Shown here: positions 16,519 to 24,934 of the stretch, one piece after another
Layout of the letters: each line of letters begins with the position of its first letter
Position numbering within the stretch: the stretch's first letter is position 1
Origin: Pantoea sp. SOD02
GTDB taxonomy: Bacteria; Pseudomonadota; Gammaproteobacteria; Enterobacterales; Enterobacteriaceae
Direction of reading: 5' to 3'
DNA length: 64,000 bases
Assembly (NCBI RefSeq): GCF_024707505.1
Contig: NZ_CP102604.1
Span: 3,100,001-3,164,000, forward strand
Position numbers and translations under genes: made by a program
Notes under the pieces: model-generated
What the model saw: the letters and a program-made list of their open reading frames with translations, nothing else
Told to the model about the DNA's origin: nothing
Database searches by the model: none

Positions 16519-17218
16519 AAACACTCCTTTTAAATTAATTAAAACTTCCGTTTTTAATAAAAATAAACAATTACAAAGCTAATTAAAAAAACCTTCTAAT
16601 GAAGGTAAAAAAAGCGAGAACGACATCAAGTCACATATTGATACACATTTAATTCCAATGTCAAGCTTAGGAAGGAAAAAATAGAACCACTCCCACACAA
16701 AGAAAAAAACACCAACATAAAACAATATGGCAATATAATAATCCTTAAAACCCTAAATTTTCAGAACCCAAACCCACCACGTGGAATTTCACTGACGCCT
16801 TAACGTAAACATTCCATCAGCAGTTCCCTTATAAAACCATTACCATCTAACTCCATTCTAAGTGCGTCAGATAAAAACGAAAAACCCCGCTTAAAAACCA
16901 TCTCGTATAAACGAGATCAAATTACCGAACATAAAGAATCGACAACCAAATTTACCACAAATTTACTGTCCTTCTTTGAGATGAATTTAAGACACTTAAT
17001 GACAAGAGAAATATACCACCTAAATAAGATGGCGATTTTTTATCAGATTAGAATAAAGCATTCTGATTACTCGAATTTACAACACACTTACGGAACGCAA
17101 TCACAGCTATTTGATATAATTATGAAGAAAAATATCTTTATTTTACGTTTCCTCAACTTTGCATCTTCAGCGCTATCCCCTTAGACTTTACGCAATACTC
17201 CATTAACCACTAAAGCTC
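16519..17218. other. AT-rich gap of 700 bp upstream of the STAND gene
   Basis: No convincing gene is visible. A hairpin ACCTTC-TAAT-GAAGGT (16591-16606) has A tracts on both sides. Read on the minus strand it is a terminator-like stem with a T tract on each side, about 70 bp before the STAND start. A second stem, ATCTCGT/ACGAGAT (16900-16917), is followed on the minus strand by a T run. A 67-codon frame at 16981-17184 has no ribosome site and an unremarkable product. The composition matches the STAND gene, so the gap probably arrived with it. Confidence 0.5.
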
Positions 17219-17878
17219 ATGTCTGACACCTTTACCCGCCAGCCGCTGCCCTTACCCAACGGTCACAACAAAGTGCTGTTGCACTCCTGCTGCGCGCCCT
17301 GCTCGGGCGAAGTGATGGAAGCGATGCTGGCTTCCGGCATCGATTACACCATCTTCTTCTACAATCCCAACATTCATCCGCTGAAAGAGTACGAGCTGCG
17401 TAAAGAGGAGAACATCCGTTTTGCCGAGCAGTTTGGCGTGCCCTTTGTTGATGCCGATTACGACAAAGATAACTGGTTTGAGCGGGCACGCGGCATGGAG
17501 TGGGAACCGGAACGTGGCGTGCGCTGCACCATGTGTTTCGACATGCGCTTTGAACGCACCGCGCTGTATGCACATGAAAACGGCTTCCCGGTGATCACCA
17601 GTTCACTCGGTATTTCGCGCTGGAAGAATATGCAGCAGATCAACGACTGCGGCGTGCGTGCGGCGGCGCACTATCCCGATATGCTTTATTGGGAATTTAA
17701 CTGGCGTAAAGGTGGCGGCTCTTCACGCATGATTGAGATCAGCAAGCGTGAACGTTTTTATCAGCAAGAGTATTGCGGCTGCATCTATTCACTGCGCGAC
17801 AGCAATCGCCATCGCGTAGCCAGCGGCCGCGAGCGCATTGAGATCGGCGTGCAGTATTACCAGCCAGACGAAGAGTAA
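17219..17878 (+). CDS. queH: Epoxyqueuosine reductase QueH
   Basis: The 219-residue protein belongs to the QueH (DUF208) family, which reduces epoxyqueuosine to queuosine in tRNA, the last step of queuosine synthesis. It replaces the unrelated cobalamin-dependent QueG. Conserved cysteines expected to bind the Fe-S cluster and metal are all present: LHSCCAPCS (C24, C25, C28), RCTMC (C103, C106) and YCGC (C186, C188). A strong terminator follows the stop codon. Confidence 0.93.
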   Translation: MSDTFTRQPLPLPNGHNKVLLHSCCAPCSGEVMEAMLASGIDYTIFFYNPNIHPLKEYELRKEENIRFAEQFGVPFVDADYDKDNWFERARGMEWEPERGVRCTMCFDMRFERTALYAHENGFPVITSSLGISRWKNMQQINDCGVRAAAHYPDMLYWEFNWRKGGGSSRMIEISKRERFYQQEYCGCIYSLRDSNRHRVASGRERIEIGVQYYQPDEE

Positions 17879-17885
17879 AGAAAAG

Positions 17886-17907
17886 GGCAGGAAATCCTGC
17901 CCTTTTT
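17886..17907. terminator. Terminator after queH
   Basis: GGGCAGGA-AA-TCCTGCCC followed by TTTTT on the plus strand; AAAA on the other side lets it serve the minus-strand mgtA unit too. Confidence 0.88.
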
Positions 17908-17909
17908 CG

Positions 17910-17996
17910 TTAACGAAACACCAGCGTTAACACCACGATGACGACCATCATCAGTATCAGGTGAAACACCACCTTATTGAGATTGCGGTTACGCAT
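17910..17996 (-). CDS. Putative 28-residue membrane peptide downstream of mgtA
   Basis: An ATG preceded by GGAGG at tight spacing opens 28 codons (MRNRNLNKVV then one long hydrophobic helix ending in LVFR). The peptide has a positively charged N-terminus and a single transmembrane segment rich in Val, Leu, Ile and Met. It begins 15 bp after the mgtA stop on the same strand and ends just before the shared terminator, so it would be the last cistron of the mgtA transcript. Small one-helix peptides such as MgtR and MgtS regulate Mg transporters in relatives, but I do not recognise this sequence as one of them. Confidence 0.6.
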   Translation of the reverse strand: MRNRNLNKVVFHLILMMVVIVVLTLVFR

Positions 17997-18011
17997 TTCG
18001 CCTCCATGTGT

Positions 18012-20735
18012 TTAAAACCACTGACCAAAACGCTTGATGTAGAGCATTTTCATGCCCTGCGCGACCACGCAATAACCGAGCAGCGTCGCCACCAGCCATG
18101 GGAAGTAAGACCACGGCAGCGGCACCAATCCCACCATCGCACCCAGCGGTGAGAACGGCAGCAGAATGCCGGCAATCATCACACACGCAGTGGTCAGCAG
18201 CACCGGCAGCGCTGCACGACTCTGGATAAACGGAATCTTTTGCGTGCGCAGCATGTGCACCACCAGCGTCTGCGACAGCAAGCCTTCAATAAACCAGCCG
18301 GACTGGAACAGTGACTGCATTTCTGGCGTATTCGCCGCGAACACGTACCACATCAGTGCGAAGGTGGTGATATCGAAAATCGACGACGTTGGCCCAATCC
18401 ACAGCATAAAGCGTTTGATATTACGCGCGTCCCATTTACGCGGTTTGCGCAGGAACTCGCGGTCCATTTTGTCCCATGGCAGCGCCAACTGGGACAGATC
18501 GTACATCAGGTTCTGAATAAGCAGATGTATCGCCAGCATCGGCAAGAACGGAATAAAGGCGCTCGCCACCAACACCGAGAACACGTTGCCGAAGTTAGAG
18601 CTGGCGGTCATGTTCAGGTACTTAATGATGTTGCCGAAGGTTTCGCGTCCCTTCATTACGCCCTCTTCCAGCACCATCAAATCTTTTTCCAGCAGGATGA
18701 TATCGGAGGACTCTTTGGCGATATCCGCCGCGCTATCAACGGAAATCCCGACATCGGCATCACGCAGTGCCGGCGCATCATTAATCCCGTCGCCGAGGAA
18801 GCCAACGGTGTGGCCTTGCTGCTGCAGCGCGCGCAGAATGCGTGATTTCTGCAACGGCGTGAGTTTAGCGAATACTGAACTCTGCGCGGCGGCTTCTGCC
18901 AGCTGCTCGTCGCTCATCAGGGCAATCTGGTCGCCGGTGATGATGGCGCCGCTATCGATGCCAACCTGCTGGCAAATGCGCGCGGTGACCACTGGATTAT
19001 CGCCGGTCAGCACTTTGACGCTGACGCCATTGTCGCGCAGCGCGCTGATGGCTTTGGCGGCGCTCTCTTTCGGTGGATCGAGGAAAGTCAGCAGCCCTTC
19101 AACCGTTAATCCTTGCTCATCCGCCACGCTCAGCGGCTGTTGTAAACCCGGCTCCGCCAGCACGCGGCTCGCCACCAGCAGCACGCGGAAACCCTGCTCA
19201 TTGTATTGATGTGCCAACGCCAGCAGTTCTGCCCGACGCGTTTCGTTCAGCGGCTGCACCAGTTTGCCTTCACGCTCGGCAGTCGCGATGCTCAGCATCT
19301 CTTCCACCGCGCCTTTGCAGATCAACATCTGTTGATTGAGACGACGATCGCGCACCACCACCGAAACGCGACGGCGAATGAAATCAAACGGCAGCTCATC
19401 CACTTTGATATAGGTATCGCCTACCGCCTCGCTGACGCGGTTTTTGCCGTACTGCAAAATGGCGCGATCCATCAGATTCAGCGTACCGCTTTGATAATGG
19501 CTGTTGAGCCAGCTCAGCATCAGCACGCGAGAATTCTCCACGCCGGCACAATCCAGATGATGCTCCAGAATAATGTTGTCCTGCGTCAGCGTGCCGGTTT
19601 TGTCGGTGCAGAGAATATCCATCGCGCCGAGGTTTTGAATCGCATTCAGACGCTTGACGATCACTTTACGCCGCGACATGGCGATGGCGCCTTTCGCCAG
19701 GTTAGAGCTGACAATCATCGGCAACATTTCAGGCGTTAAGCCTACCGCCACCGCCAGCGCAAACAGTGACGCGTCAAGCCAGTCACCTTTGGTCAAACCA
19801 TTAATCAGCAAAACCACCGGCACCATCACCAGCATGAAGCGGATCAGCAGCCAGCTCACGCTGTTTACCCCGCGATCAAAGGCGGTTTGTGAGCGGTTAC
19901 CAACAATCGATTTCGCCAGGCTGCCGAAGTAGGTTTCGCTGCCTGTCGCCACCACTACCGCTTTCGCGCTACCGCTGGACACGTTAGTGCCCATCAGGCA
20001 AACGCTGCCGAGTTCCAGTAGCGATGTGCCCTGCTCGCTGGCACCGCTGCTTTTACTGGTGACGTGGCCGGTGACGTCATATTTTTCAACCGGTAAGGAT
20101 TCGCCGGTCAAAATCGCCTGGCTGATAAACAGATCGCGTGAATCCAGTAGACGCACATCGGCTGGCACCAAATCTCCCGCCGACAGATAGATGATGTCAC
20201 CCGGCACCAGCGTGGCGATATCGACTTCCTGTTTGAGCGGCGCTTGCTGCGCTGACTCACGACGCAGCACCGTTGCGGTGGTGCGCACCATTGATTTCAG
20301 CGCCTGCGCCGCTTTATTAGTGCGGAACTCCTGCCAGAAGCGCAGCAAACCGCTGAGCGTTACCATCGTCACAATGATGATGACACCGGTCAGGTCGGTC
20401 TCCTCGCCGTTGCGCAGCGGCAGCCAGAAATCAGTGAAAAAGCTCACCAACGCCAGCGCCATCAGGACATAGATAAACGGATTGTTGAACGCCTGTAGCA
20501 ACTGCAATAACGCCGGTGGCGCTTTGTCGTGCTCAACCTGATTGCGGCCATACACGCCTAAACGTGCCTCGGCTTCACGTTCACTCAGGCCAAGCGCATC
20601 GCTGCGTAGACGCACCAGCGTTTCATCGGCAGTGAAACCGGCTTCATCTTCAATTAGGTAACGAGGTGTTTTTTGACGCGGCTGGCGCGTGGTATTCCAG
20701 GCCTTTTTTTCCTGGTTGAGTTTCATGTCAGTCAT
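18012..20735 (-). CDS. mgtA: P-type Mg2+-importing ATPase
   Basis: The 907-residue P-type ATPase has the MgtA/MgtB layout: cytosolic N-terminus, paired membrane helices, actuator domain with LTGESLPVEK, phosphorylation site DKTGTLT, nucleotide domain, hinge GDGINDAP, and a C-terminal bundle of membrane helices. It brings Mg2+ into the cytosol when external Mg2+ is scarce. The ATG at 20735 follows AGAGGAA at good spacing; upstream in-frame codons lie in the untranslated leader. The long leader (to about 21200) holds short ORFs that suggest attenuation as in Salmonella. The choice between MgtA and MgtB rests on the absence of mgtC. Confidence 0.9.
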   Translation of the reverse strand: MTDMKLNQEKKAWNTTRQPRQKTPRYLIEDEAGFTADETLVRLRSDALGLSEREAEARLGVYGRNQVEHDKAPPALLQLLQAFNNPFIYVLMALALVSFFTDFWLPLRNGEETDLTGVIIIVTMVTLSGLLRFWQEFRTNKAAQALKSMVRTTATVLRRESAQQAPLKQEVDIATLVPGDIIYLSAGDLVPADVRLLDSRDLFISQAILTGESLPVEKYDVTGHVTSKSSGASEQGTSLLELGSVCLMGTNVSSGSAKAVVVATGSETYFGSLAKSIVGNRSQTAFDRGVNSVSWLLIRFMLVMVPVVLLINGLTKGDWLDASLFALAVAVGLTPEMLPMIVSSNLAKGAIAMSRRKVIVKRLNAIQNLGAMDILCTDKTGTLTQDNIILEHHLDCAGVENSRVLMLSWLNSHYQSGTLNLMDRAILQYGKNRVSEAVGDTYIKVDELPFDFIRRRVSVVVRDRRLNQQMLICKGAVEEMLSIATAEREGKLVQPLNETRRAELLALAHQYNEQGFRVLLVASRVLAEPGLQQPLSVADEQGLTVEGLLTFLDPPKESAAKAISALRDNGVSVKVLTGDNPVVTARICQQVGIDSGAIITGDQIALMSDEQLAEAAAQSSVFAKLTPLQKSRILRALQQQGHTVGFLGDGINDAPALRDADVGISVDSAADIAKESSDIILLEKDLMVLEEGVMKGRETFGNIIKYLNMTASSNFGNVFSVLVASAFIPFLPMLAIHLLIQNLMYDLSQLALPWDKMDREFLRKPRKWDARNIKRFMLWIGPTSSIFDITTFALMWYVFAANTPEMQSLFQSGWFIEGLLSQTLVVHMLRTQKIPFIQSRAALPVLLTTACVMIAGILLPFSPLGAMVGLVPLPWSYFPWLVATLLGYCVVAQGMKMLYIKRFGQWF

Positions 20736-20813
20736 AGTGACATTCCTCTTTATTACGGCAATAAAAATCCCTGCGTGCGTGGCACACAAATTAAATTAAC
20801 GGCAATGCGTTTT

Positions 20814-20846
20814 TTAAATTAAAAATAACCTGTCGGGAATTTCCAT
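20814..20846 (-). CDS. Second candidate leader ORF before mgtA (10 codons)
   Basis: ATG preceded by a near-perfect GGGAGGTGAT site, then MEIPDRLFLI and TAA. It ends 78 bases before the mgtA start. A stem GTGTGC/GCACGC with a T-rich tail lies between it and mgtA. The strength of the ribosome site is the main support. Function is inferred from position only. Confidence 0.4.
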   Translation of the reverse strand: MEIPDRLFLI

Positions 20847-20966
20847 ATCACCTCCCGGAAATTAAAGACGAAAAGAGTCGCTCGAAAAATAACGAGTAAT
20901 AAATAAAGACGAAGGTAAACACCACGCAATCTGTCTAATGCGCAGCGCAAATCAGCACGCTGGGGT

Positions 20967-21017
20967 TCAGCGCGCGTATCGAGGCGGAGGGAAAAGTGTG
21001 TTAAAAATCATGTGCAT
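20967..21017 (-). CDS. mgtL-like leader peptide with a triple-proline run
   Basis: The 16-codon ORF MHMIFNTLFPPPRYAR has consecutive CCT CCG CCT codons at 10-12. GGGGA lies seven bases before the ATG. In Salmonella the mgtA leader ORF mgtL uses proline codons to sense charged tRNA-Pro and Mg2+ and to control attenuation. This peptide differs in sequence but has the same position and the same kind of proline signal. A GGGC/GCCC stem (21030-21045) stands immediately upstream and could sequester part of the ribosome site. Confidence 0.55.
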   Translation of the reverse strand: MHMIFNTLFPPPRYAR

Positions 21018-21203
21018 GATGATATCCCCACGGGCTTTGGCCCGTTACAGTGTCGTTTTAAGGGAACAATCATCAGAAAAGGGAGGATTGCTGCCCGCCA
21101 GGGTGGCAAGCAGCGACAAAAAAGTTCGCGCGTCAGCTTGCCTTGTGATGCCAACTAAAAGGGTGACTGTCCAACTGAACTCTCCTGCTTTGAAATTGCG
21201 GCC

Positions 21204-21247
21204 ATTATATTCCCGGAAGGAACGAAGTAAAGTTAATTATTGGTTAA
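21204..21247 (-). promoter_or_regulatory. Candidate mgtA promoter with PhoP-box-like direct repeat
   Basis: On the minus strand TATAAT (21204-21209) forms a -10, with TTTACT about 16 bases upstream. Overlapping the -35 zone is a direct repeat GTTAAT-N5-GTTAAT (plus-strand reading, 21231-21247) whose 11-bp period matches PhoP boxes, although the hexamers differ from GGTTTA. PhoP control of mgtA is known in relatives. The assignment here is tentative. Confidence 0.4.
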
Positions 21248-21296
21248 TCACAGATCATTTATATTTCGTTGCAGTTGAGTTGATATAAGAATTATT

Positions 21297-21320
21297 GGTC
21301 GCCATGAATGGCGACCCTAC
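21297..21320. repeat. REP-like palindrome, GGTCGCCAT/ATGGCGACC type
   Basis: A 20-bp perfect-arm palindrome followed by CTAC. The same motif with the same CTAC or GTAG flank recurs at 27012 and 35078, always between genes. Confidence 0.8.
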
Positions 21321-21459
21321 GAAGGCCACACAGCTTTCAACCCTTATAACTGAACCACCCGACTTAGATCATTAATGCATATGCATAGCCTTAAATTGAC
21401 TATTCTTCACTGCTGCGCTCTCGTAAACTCGCGTTACTTTTTTTAGGCAAGGAAACAAC

Positions 21460-23028
21460 ATGAAAAAAATTATTCCATCACTGCTGGCGTTATCGCTGGT
21501 AGCCGCCTTCTCTGTTCAGGCAGCGACGCCGAAAGATACGCTGGTTATTGCCCAGTCCACCGACGATGCCGATAGCTTCGATCCCGCGCAGGGCTTTGAG
21601 CTCACAACAGTGCAAGCATTCACTAACATTTATCAGCGCCTGGTTCAGTCCGATCCGACCAATCCCACCGATTTAAAACCAACGCTGGCGACCTCCTGGC
21701 AAGCGGGCAGCGATAATCGCAGCCTGACGTTTGAACTGCGCAAAGGCGCTCAGTTCGCCAGCGGCAATCCGTTGCGTCCGGAAGATGTGATCTTCTCGCT
21801 GGGTCGCGTGGTGAAACTCAACCTCGATCCCTCCTTTATTCTTACCCAACTTGGCTGGAATAAAGATAACGTCGATACCTTCCTGAAGAAGGTTGATGAC
21901 AACCACGTACAGATCAGCTGGAGCGCCAACGTCAGCCCGGCCTATGTACTCAGCCTACTCTCTGCGCCAGTCTCTTCGATTGTTGATGAGAAAACCGCGC
22001 AGGCCAACGCGAAGAACGGTGACTTCGGCCACGCGTGGCTCGGCACCCACTCTGCCGGTAGCGGCCCGTATCAGATTCGTAAAGTGGTGCTGCATGAAGC
22101 GATTCTGCTGAGCGCCAACCCAACATCACCGGCGGGCGCACCGAAGCTGAAAAATATCCTGATCAAAAACGTCCCGGAACCGGCTGCGCGTCGTCTGCTG
22201 CTGGAACAGGGCGATGTGGATATCGCGCGTAACCTCGGCGCGGATCAAATCGCCTCGCTGAAAGGTAAAGCGGGTGTGAAGACCGAAGCGATTCCGATGG
22301 CATCGCTCTATTACATCCAGTTCAACATTGGTGAAAATCCGGTGCTGAAGAACCCGGCGCTGTGGGAAGCGGCTCGTTACCTGTTCGACTATAAAGGTAT
22401 CGCTAACGACCTGCTGAAAGGCCAGTTCGACGTGCATCAGACCTTCCTGCCGAAAGGTTTCCTCGGCGCAATCAACGACACGCCTTATACCTACGATCCT
22501 GAGAAAGCCAAAGCGATTCTGAAGAAAGCCGGTCTGACTAACGTCAGCTTTAAGCTCTCCACCAGCAATCAGCCGCCTTACCTCGATATCGCGCAGGCGC
22601 TGCAGGGCAGCTTTGCTAAAGGCGGCGTGAAGGTTGAAGTGCAGCCTGGCCTGAGCTCTGAAGTCTCTACCCGCGTGAAAGCGCACAAATACGAAGCCAC
22701 CCTGAATGCCTGGGGCGCAGACTATTTCGATCCTAATACCAACGCTGCGTCCTTCGCTTACAACCCGGAAGATGGTAGCAAAACCGTGGCTTACCGTTCT
22801 GACTGGCATATCCCAGAGCTGAACAAGCAAACGCTGGCCGCCACCGCCGAGAGCGATAACAACAAGCGTGTCGAACTTTATCAGGCGATGCAGCGTGAAG
22901 TGCTGAAGAACTCGCCGTACGTGATTGGCTTGCAGGCGAAAAACCTGATTGCGCTGCGCGACAATCTGCAAGGCTATGTGCAGGGCATCAACCCGGACAT
23001 GGTCTATTACTCGCAGGTTTCTAAGTAA
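21460..23028 (+). CDS. Peptide-type ABC transporter, periplasmic substrate-binding protein
   Basis: The 522-residue protein has a signal peptide (MKKIIPSLLALSLVAAFSVQA, mature start ATPKD). It has the family-5 solute-binding fold of DppA/OppA: early DSFDPAQGFE, a central KGAQFASGNPLRPEDVIFSL block and a C-terminal AWGADYFDPNTNA region. Binding proteins of this type take di- or oligopeptides, nickel or other small cationic solutes. The ligand cannot be read from sequence. It heads a tightly packed operon with two permeases, two ATPases and speG. Confidence 0.9.
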   Translation: MKKIIPSLLALSLVAAFSVQAATPKDTLVIAQSTDDADSFDPAQGFELTTVQAFTNIYQRLVQSDPTNPTDLKPTLATSWQAGSDNRSLTFELRKGAQFASGNPLRPEDVIFSLGRVVKLNLDPSFILTQLGWNKDNVDTFLKKVDDNHVQISWSANVSPAYVLSLLSAPVSSIVDEKTAQANAKNGDFGHAWLGTHSAGSGPYQIRKVVLHEAILLSANPTSPAGAPKLKNILIKNVPEPAARRLLLEQGDVDIARNLGADQIASLKGKAGVKTEAIPMASLYYIQFNIGENPVLKNPALWEAARYLFDYKGIANDLLKGQFDVHQTFLPKGFLGAINDTPYTYDPEKAKAILKKAGLTNVSFKLSTSNQPPYLDIAQALQGSFAKGGVKVEVQPGLSSEVSTRVKAHKYEATLNAWGADYFDPNTNAASFAYNPEDGSKTVAYRSDWHIPELNKQTLAATAESDNNKRVELYQAMQREVLKNSPYVIGLQAKNLIALRDNLQGYVQGINPDMVYYSQVSK

Positions 23029-24080
23029 TGGCAGTGTCAGCTTCACAGGCCGGGTTCGCCCGGCCAATCTGGCAACGTTTTAGCCACATTGTCACCAGCC
23101 TGCTTTCGCTGCTGGTGACGTTGGTCGGTTTGTTAGCGTTCACTTTTATGCTGTCGCACCTGTCGCCTGTCGATCCGGTGCAACAGATCGCCGGCGATCA
23201 CGCCAGCGAAGCCACCTACGCGCAGGTGCGCCACGATCTCGGCCTCGATCAGCCGGTGCTGGTGCAGTTCTGGCGCTATATCAGCCATCTGGCGCGCGGC
23301 GATCTCGGCTTATCGCACCTAACCAATCAACCGGTCAGCGCCGACCTGATGCGTACCTTCCCCGCCACCATTGAGCTGGCGACCTGCGCGATGATTTTTG
23401 CTGCAGTGTTCGGCATTGCCCTAGCGCTGCTGGCGGCGTGGAAACCGGGCAGCATCATCGATAACGTGGCGCGCTTTGTGTCGCTGCTTGGCTACTCGGT
23501 GCCGGTGTTCTGGCTCGGCCTGCTGGGTTTGCTGCTGTTTTACGCCGTGCTGCACTGGTCCGCCGGACCGGGCCAGCTCGATGACATCTGGATCTACACG
23601 CTGGAGCCGAAAACCGGCTTTGTGCTGATTGATAGCTGGATGTCCGGCGATCCCGAGATGTTCCGCAATGCGATTGCCCATTTGTGGCTGCCGGTAGTGA
23701 TTCTCGGCCTGCTGGCGATGGCGGGCATTACGCGCCTGCTGCGCGCGGCGCTGCTGGAAGAGAGCAGCAAAGAGTACGTGGTACTGGCGCGCGCTAAAGG
23801 TGCCAGCCGTGGCCGCATTTTGCTGCGTCATATTTTCCCCAACGTGCTGGGCACGCTGATTACCGTTATCGCCCTCTCCTACGCCACGCTGCTGGAAGGT
23901 TCGGTATTGACCGAAACGGTATTTGCCTGGCCGGGCGTTGGTCGCTACATGACCAACGCGCTGTTTTCCTCTGATGTACCGGCGATTCTCGGCTCGACCT
24001 TGCTGATTGGCAGCTGCTTTATTCTGCTCAACGCACTGGCCGATGCCCTGACCTGGTTAACCGATCCGAGAACCCGATGA
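23028..24080 (+). CDS. Peptide-type ABC transporter permease (DppB-like)
   Basis: This 350-residue inner-membrane protein has six helices. The binding-protein-dependent transport motif EYVVLARAKGASRGRILLRH (EAA loop) lies near residues 247-266, where it docks with the ATPase. DppB-type features include an N-terminal helix followed by the HLSPVDPVQQIAGD and RHDLGLDQPVLVQFW segments. The ATG shares a base with the stop of the binding-protein gene, indicating translational coupling. A long periplasmic insertion around 170-205 is notable. Confidence 0.9.
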   Translation: MAVSASQAGFARPIWQRFSHIVTSLLSLLVTLVGLLAFTFMLSHLSPVDPVQQIAGDHASEATYAQVRHDLGLDQPVLVQFWRYISHLARGDLGLSHLTNQPVSADLMRTFPATIELATCAMIFAAVFGIALALLAAWKPGSIIDNVARFVSLLGYSVPVFWLGLLGLLLFYAVLHWSAGPGQLDDIWIYTLEPKTGFVLIDSWMSGDPEMFRNAIAHLWLPVVILGLLAMAGITRLLRAALLEESSKEYVVLARAKGASRGRILLRHIFPNVLGTLITVIALSYATLLEGSVLTETVFAWPGVGRYMTNALFSSDVPAILGSTLLIGSCFILLNALADALTWLTDPRTR

Positions 24081-24934
24081 CTCAACAACTCTCTGAACTG
24101 GAAACGCTGCGTCCGCGCCGCCGCCGCGCGCGCGTGACCTCGCTCACCATCGGCCTGACGCTGGTGCTGATTGTGGTGGCGATGGCGCTGTTCGCGCCGT
24201 TGCTGGCGCCCTTTGATCCCAATGCGCAGATCATTTCACAGCGTTTGCAGGCGCCGTCGCCGCTGCACTGGTTCGGCACCGATGGCTTTGGCCGCGATCT
24301 ACTGTCACGCGTGATTTACGGCGCGCGCCCAACGCTGCTGCTGGTGTCGCTGATTCTGGTGCTGACCATTCCGGTTGGCCTGCTGGTCGGCATCACCGCC
24401 GGTTACGTGGGCGGCTGGACCGAGCGCGTGTTGATGCGCATTACCGATATTTTCCTGTCGCTGCCGAATCTGGTGATCGCGCTGGCGCTGGTCGCCATGC
24501 TCGGCCCCGGCTTGATGAATGGCGCATTGGCGCTGGCGCTTACCAGCTGGCCGCCGTTTGCCCGTCAGGCGCGGGCGGAAACGCTGGCGCTGCGCCGCAG
24601 TGATTACCTCGCCGCCGCGCGCATGCAGGGCATCACCGGATTGCGCCTGATGTTTGGTCATATTCTGCCGCTGTGTATGCCAACGGCGGTGGTACGCGCC
24701 GCGCTGAGCCTCGGCGGAATCATTCTTTCAGCCGCTGGCCTCGGCTTCCTCGGCATGGGCGTGCAACCGCCTACCGCTGAATGGGGATCGATGGTGGCAG
24801 AAGGCAGTAAAGTGATCTTCGACCAATGGTGGGTTGCCGCCGCACCCGGCGGTGCGATTCTGTTCGCCAGCCTGGCGTTTAACCTGACAGGCGATGGCCT
24901 GCGTGACCGACTGGATACTCGTCATGCCAAATGA
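24077..24934 (+). CDS. Peptide-type ABC transporter permease (DppC-like)
   Basis: The 285-residue membrane protein pairs with the preceding permease, overlapping it by ATGA. Diagnostic parts are the N-terminal FDPNAQIISQRLQAPSPLHW then FGTDGFGRDLLSRVIYGARP, which is typical of DppC/OppC, and an EAA loop SDYLAAARMQGITGLRLMFG. The last helix pair ends with FLGMGVQPPTAEWGSMVAEG, another family hallmark. Confidence 0.92.
   Translation: MTQQLSELETLRPRRRRARVTSLTIGLTLVLIVVAMALFAPLLAPFDPNAQIISQRLQAPSPLHWFGTDGFGRDLLSRVIYGARPTLLLVSLILVLTIPVGLLVGITAGYVGGWTERVLMRITDIFLSLPNLVIALALVAMLGPGLMNGALALALTSWPPFARQARAETLALRRSDYLAAARMQGITGLRLMFGHILPLCMPTAVVRAALSLGGIILSAAGLGFLGMGVQPPTAEWGSMVAEGSKVIFDQWWVAAAPGGAILFASLAFNLTGDGLRDRLDTRHAK

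Noticed and set aside
16981-17184. 67-codon plus-strand frame before queH
   Set aside because: No ribosome site, an unremarkable composition and AT-rich noncoding surroundings; kept only as part of the gap description.
17910-17996. Identification of the small peptide as MgtR, MgtS or MgrB
   Set aside because: Length, charge pattern and residues do not match those peptides as I know them; only the general class is similar.
22126-23067. 313-codon minus-strand frame opposite the substrate-binding-protein gene
   Set aside because: It is a mirror frame of a strongly biased coding sequence, with His/Arg/Val-rich product and no family features.
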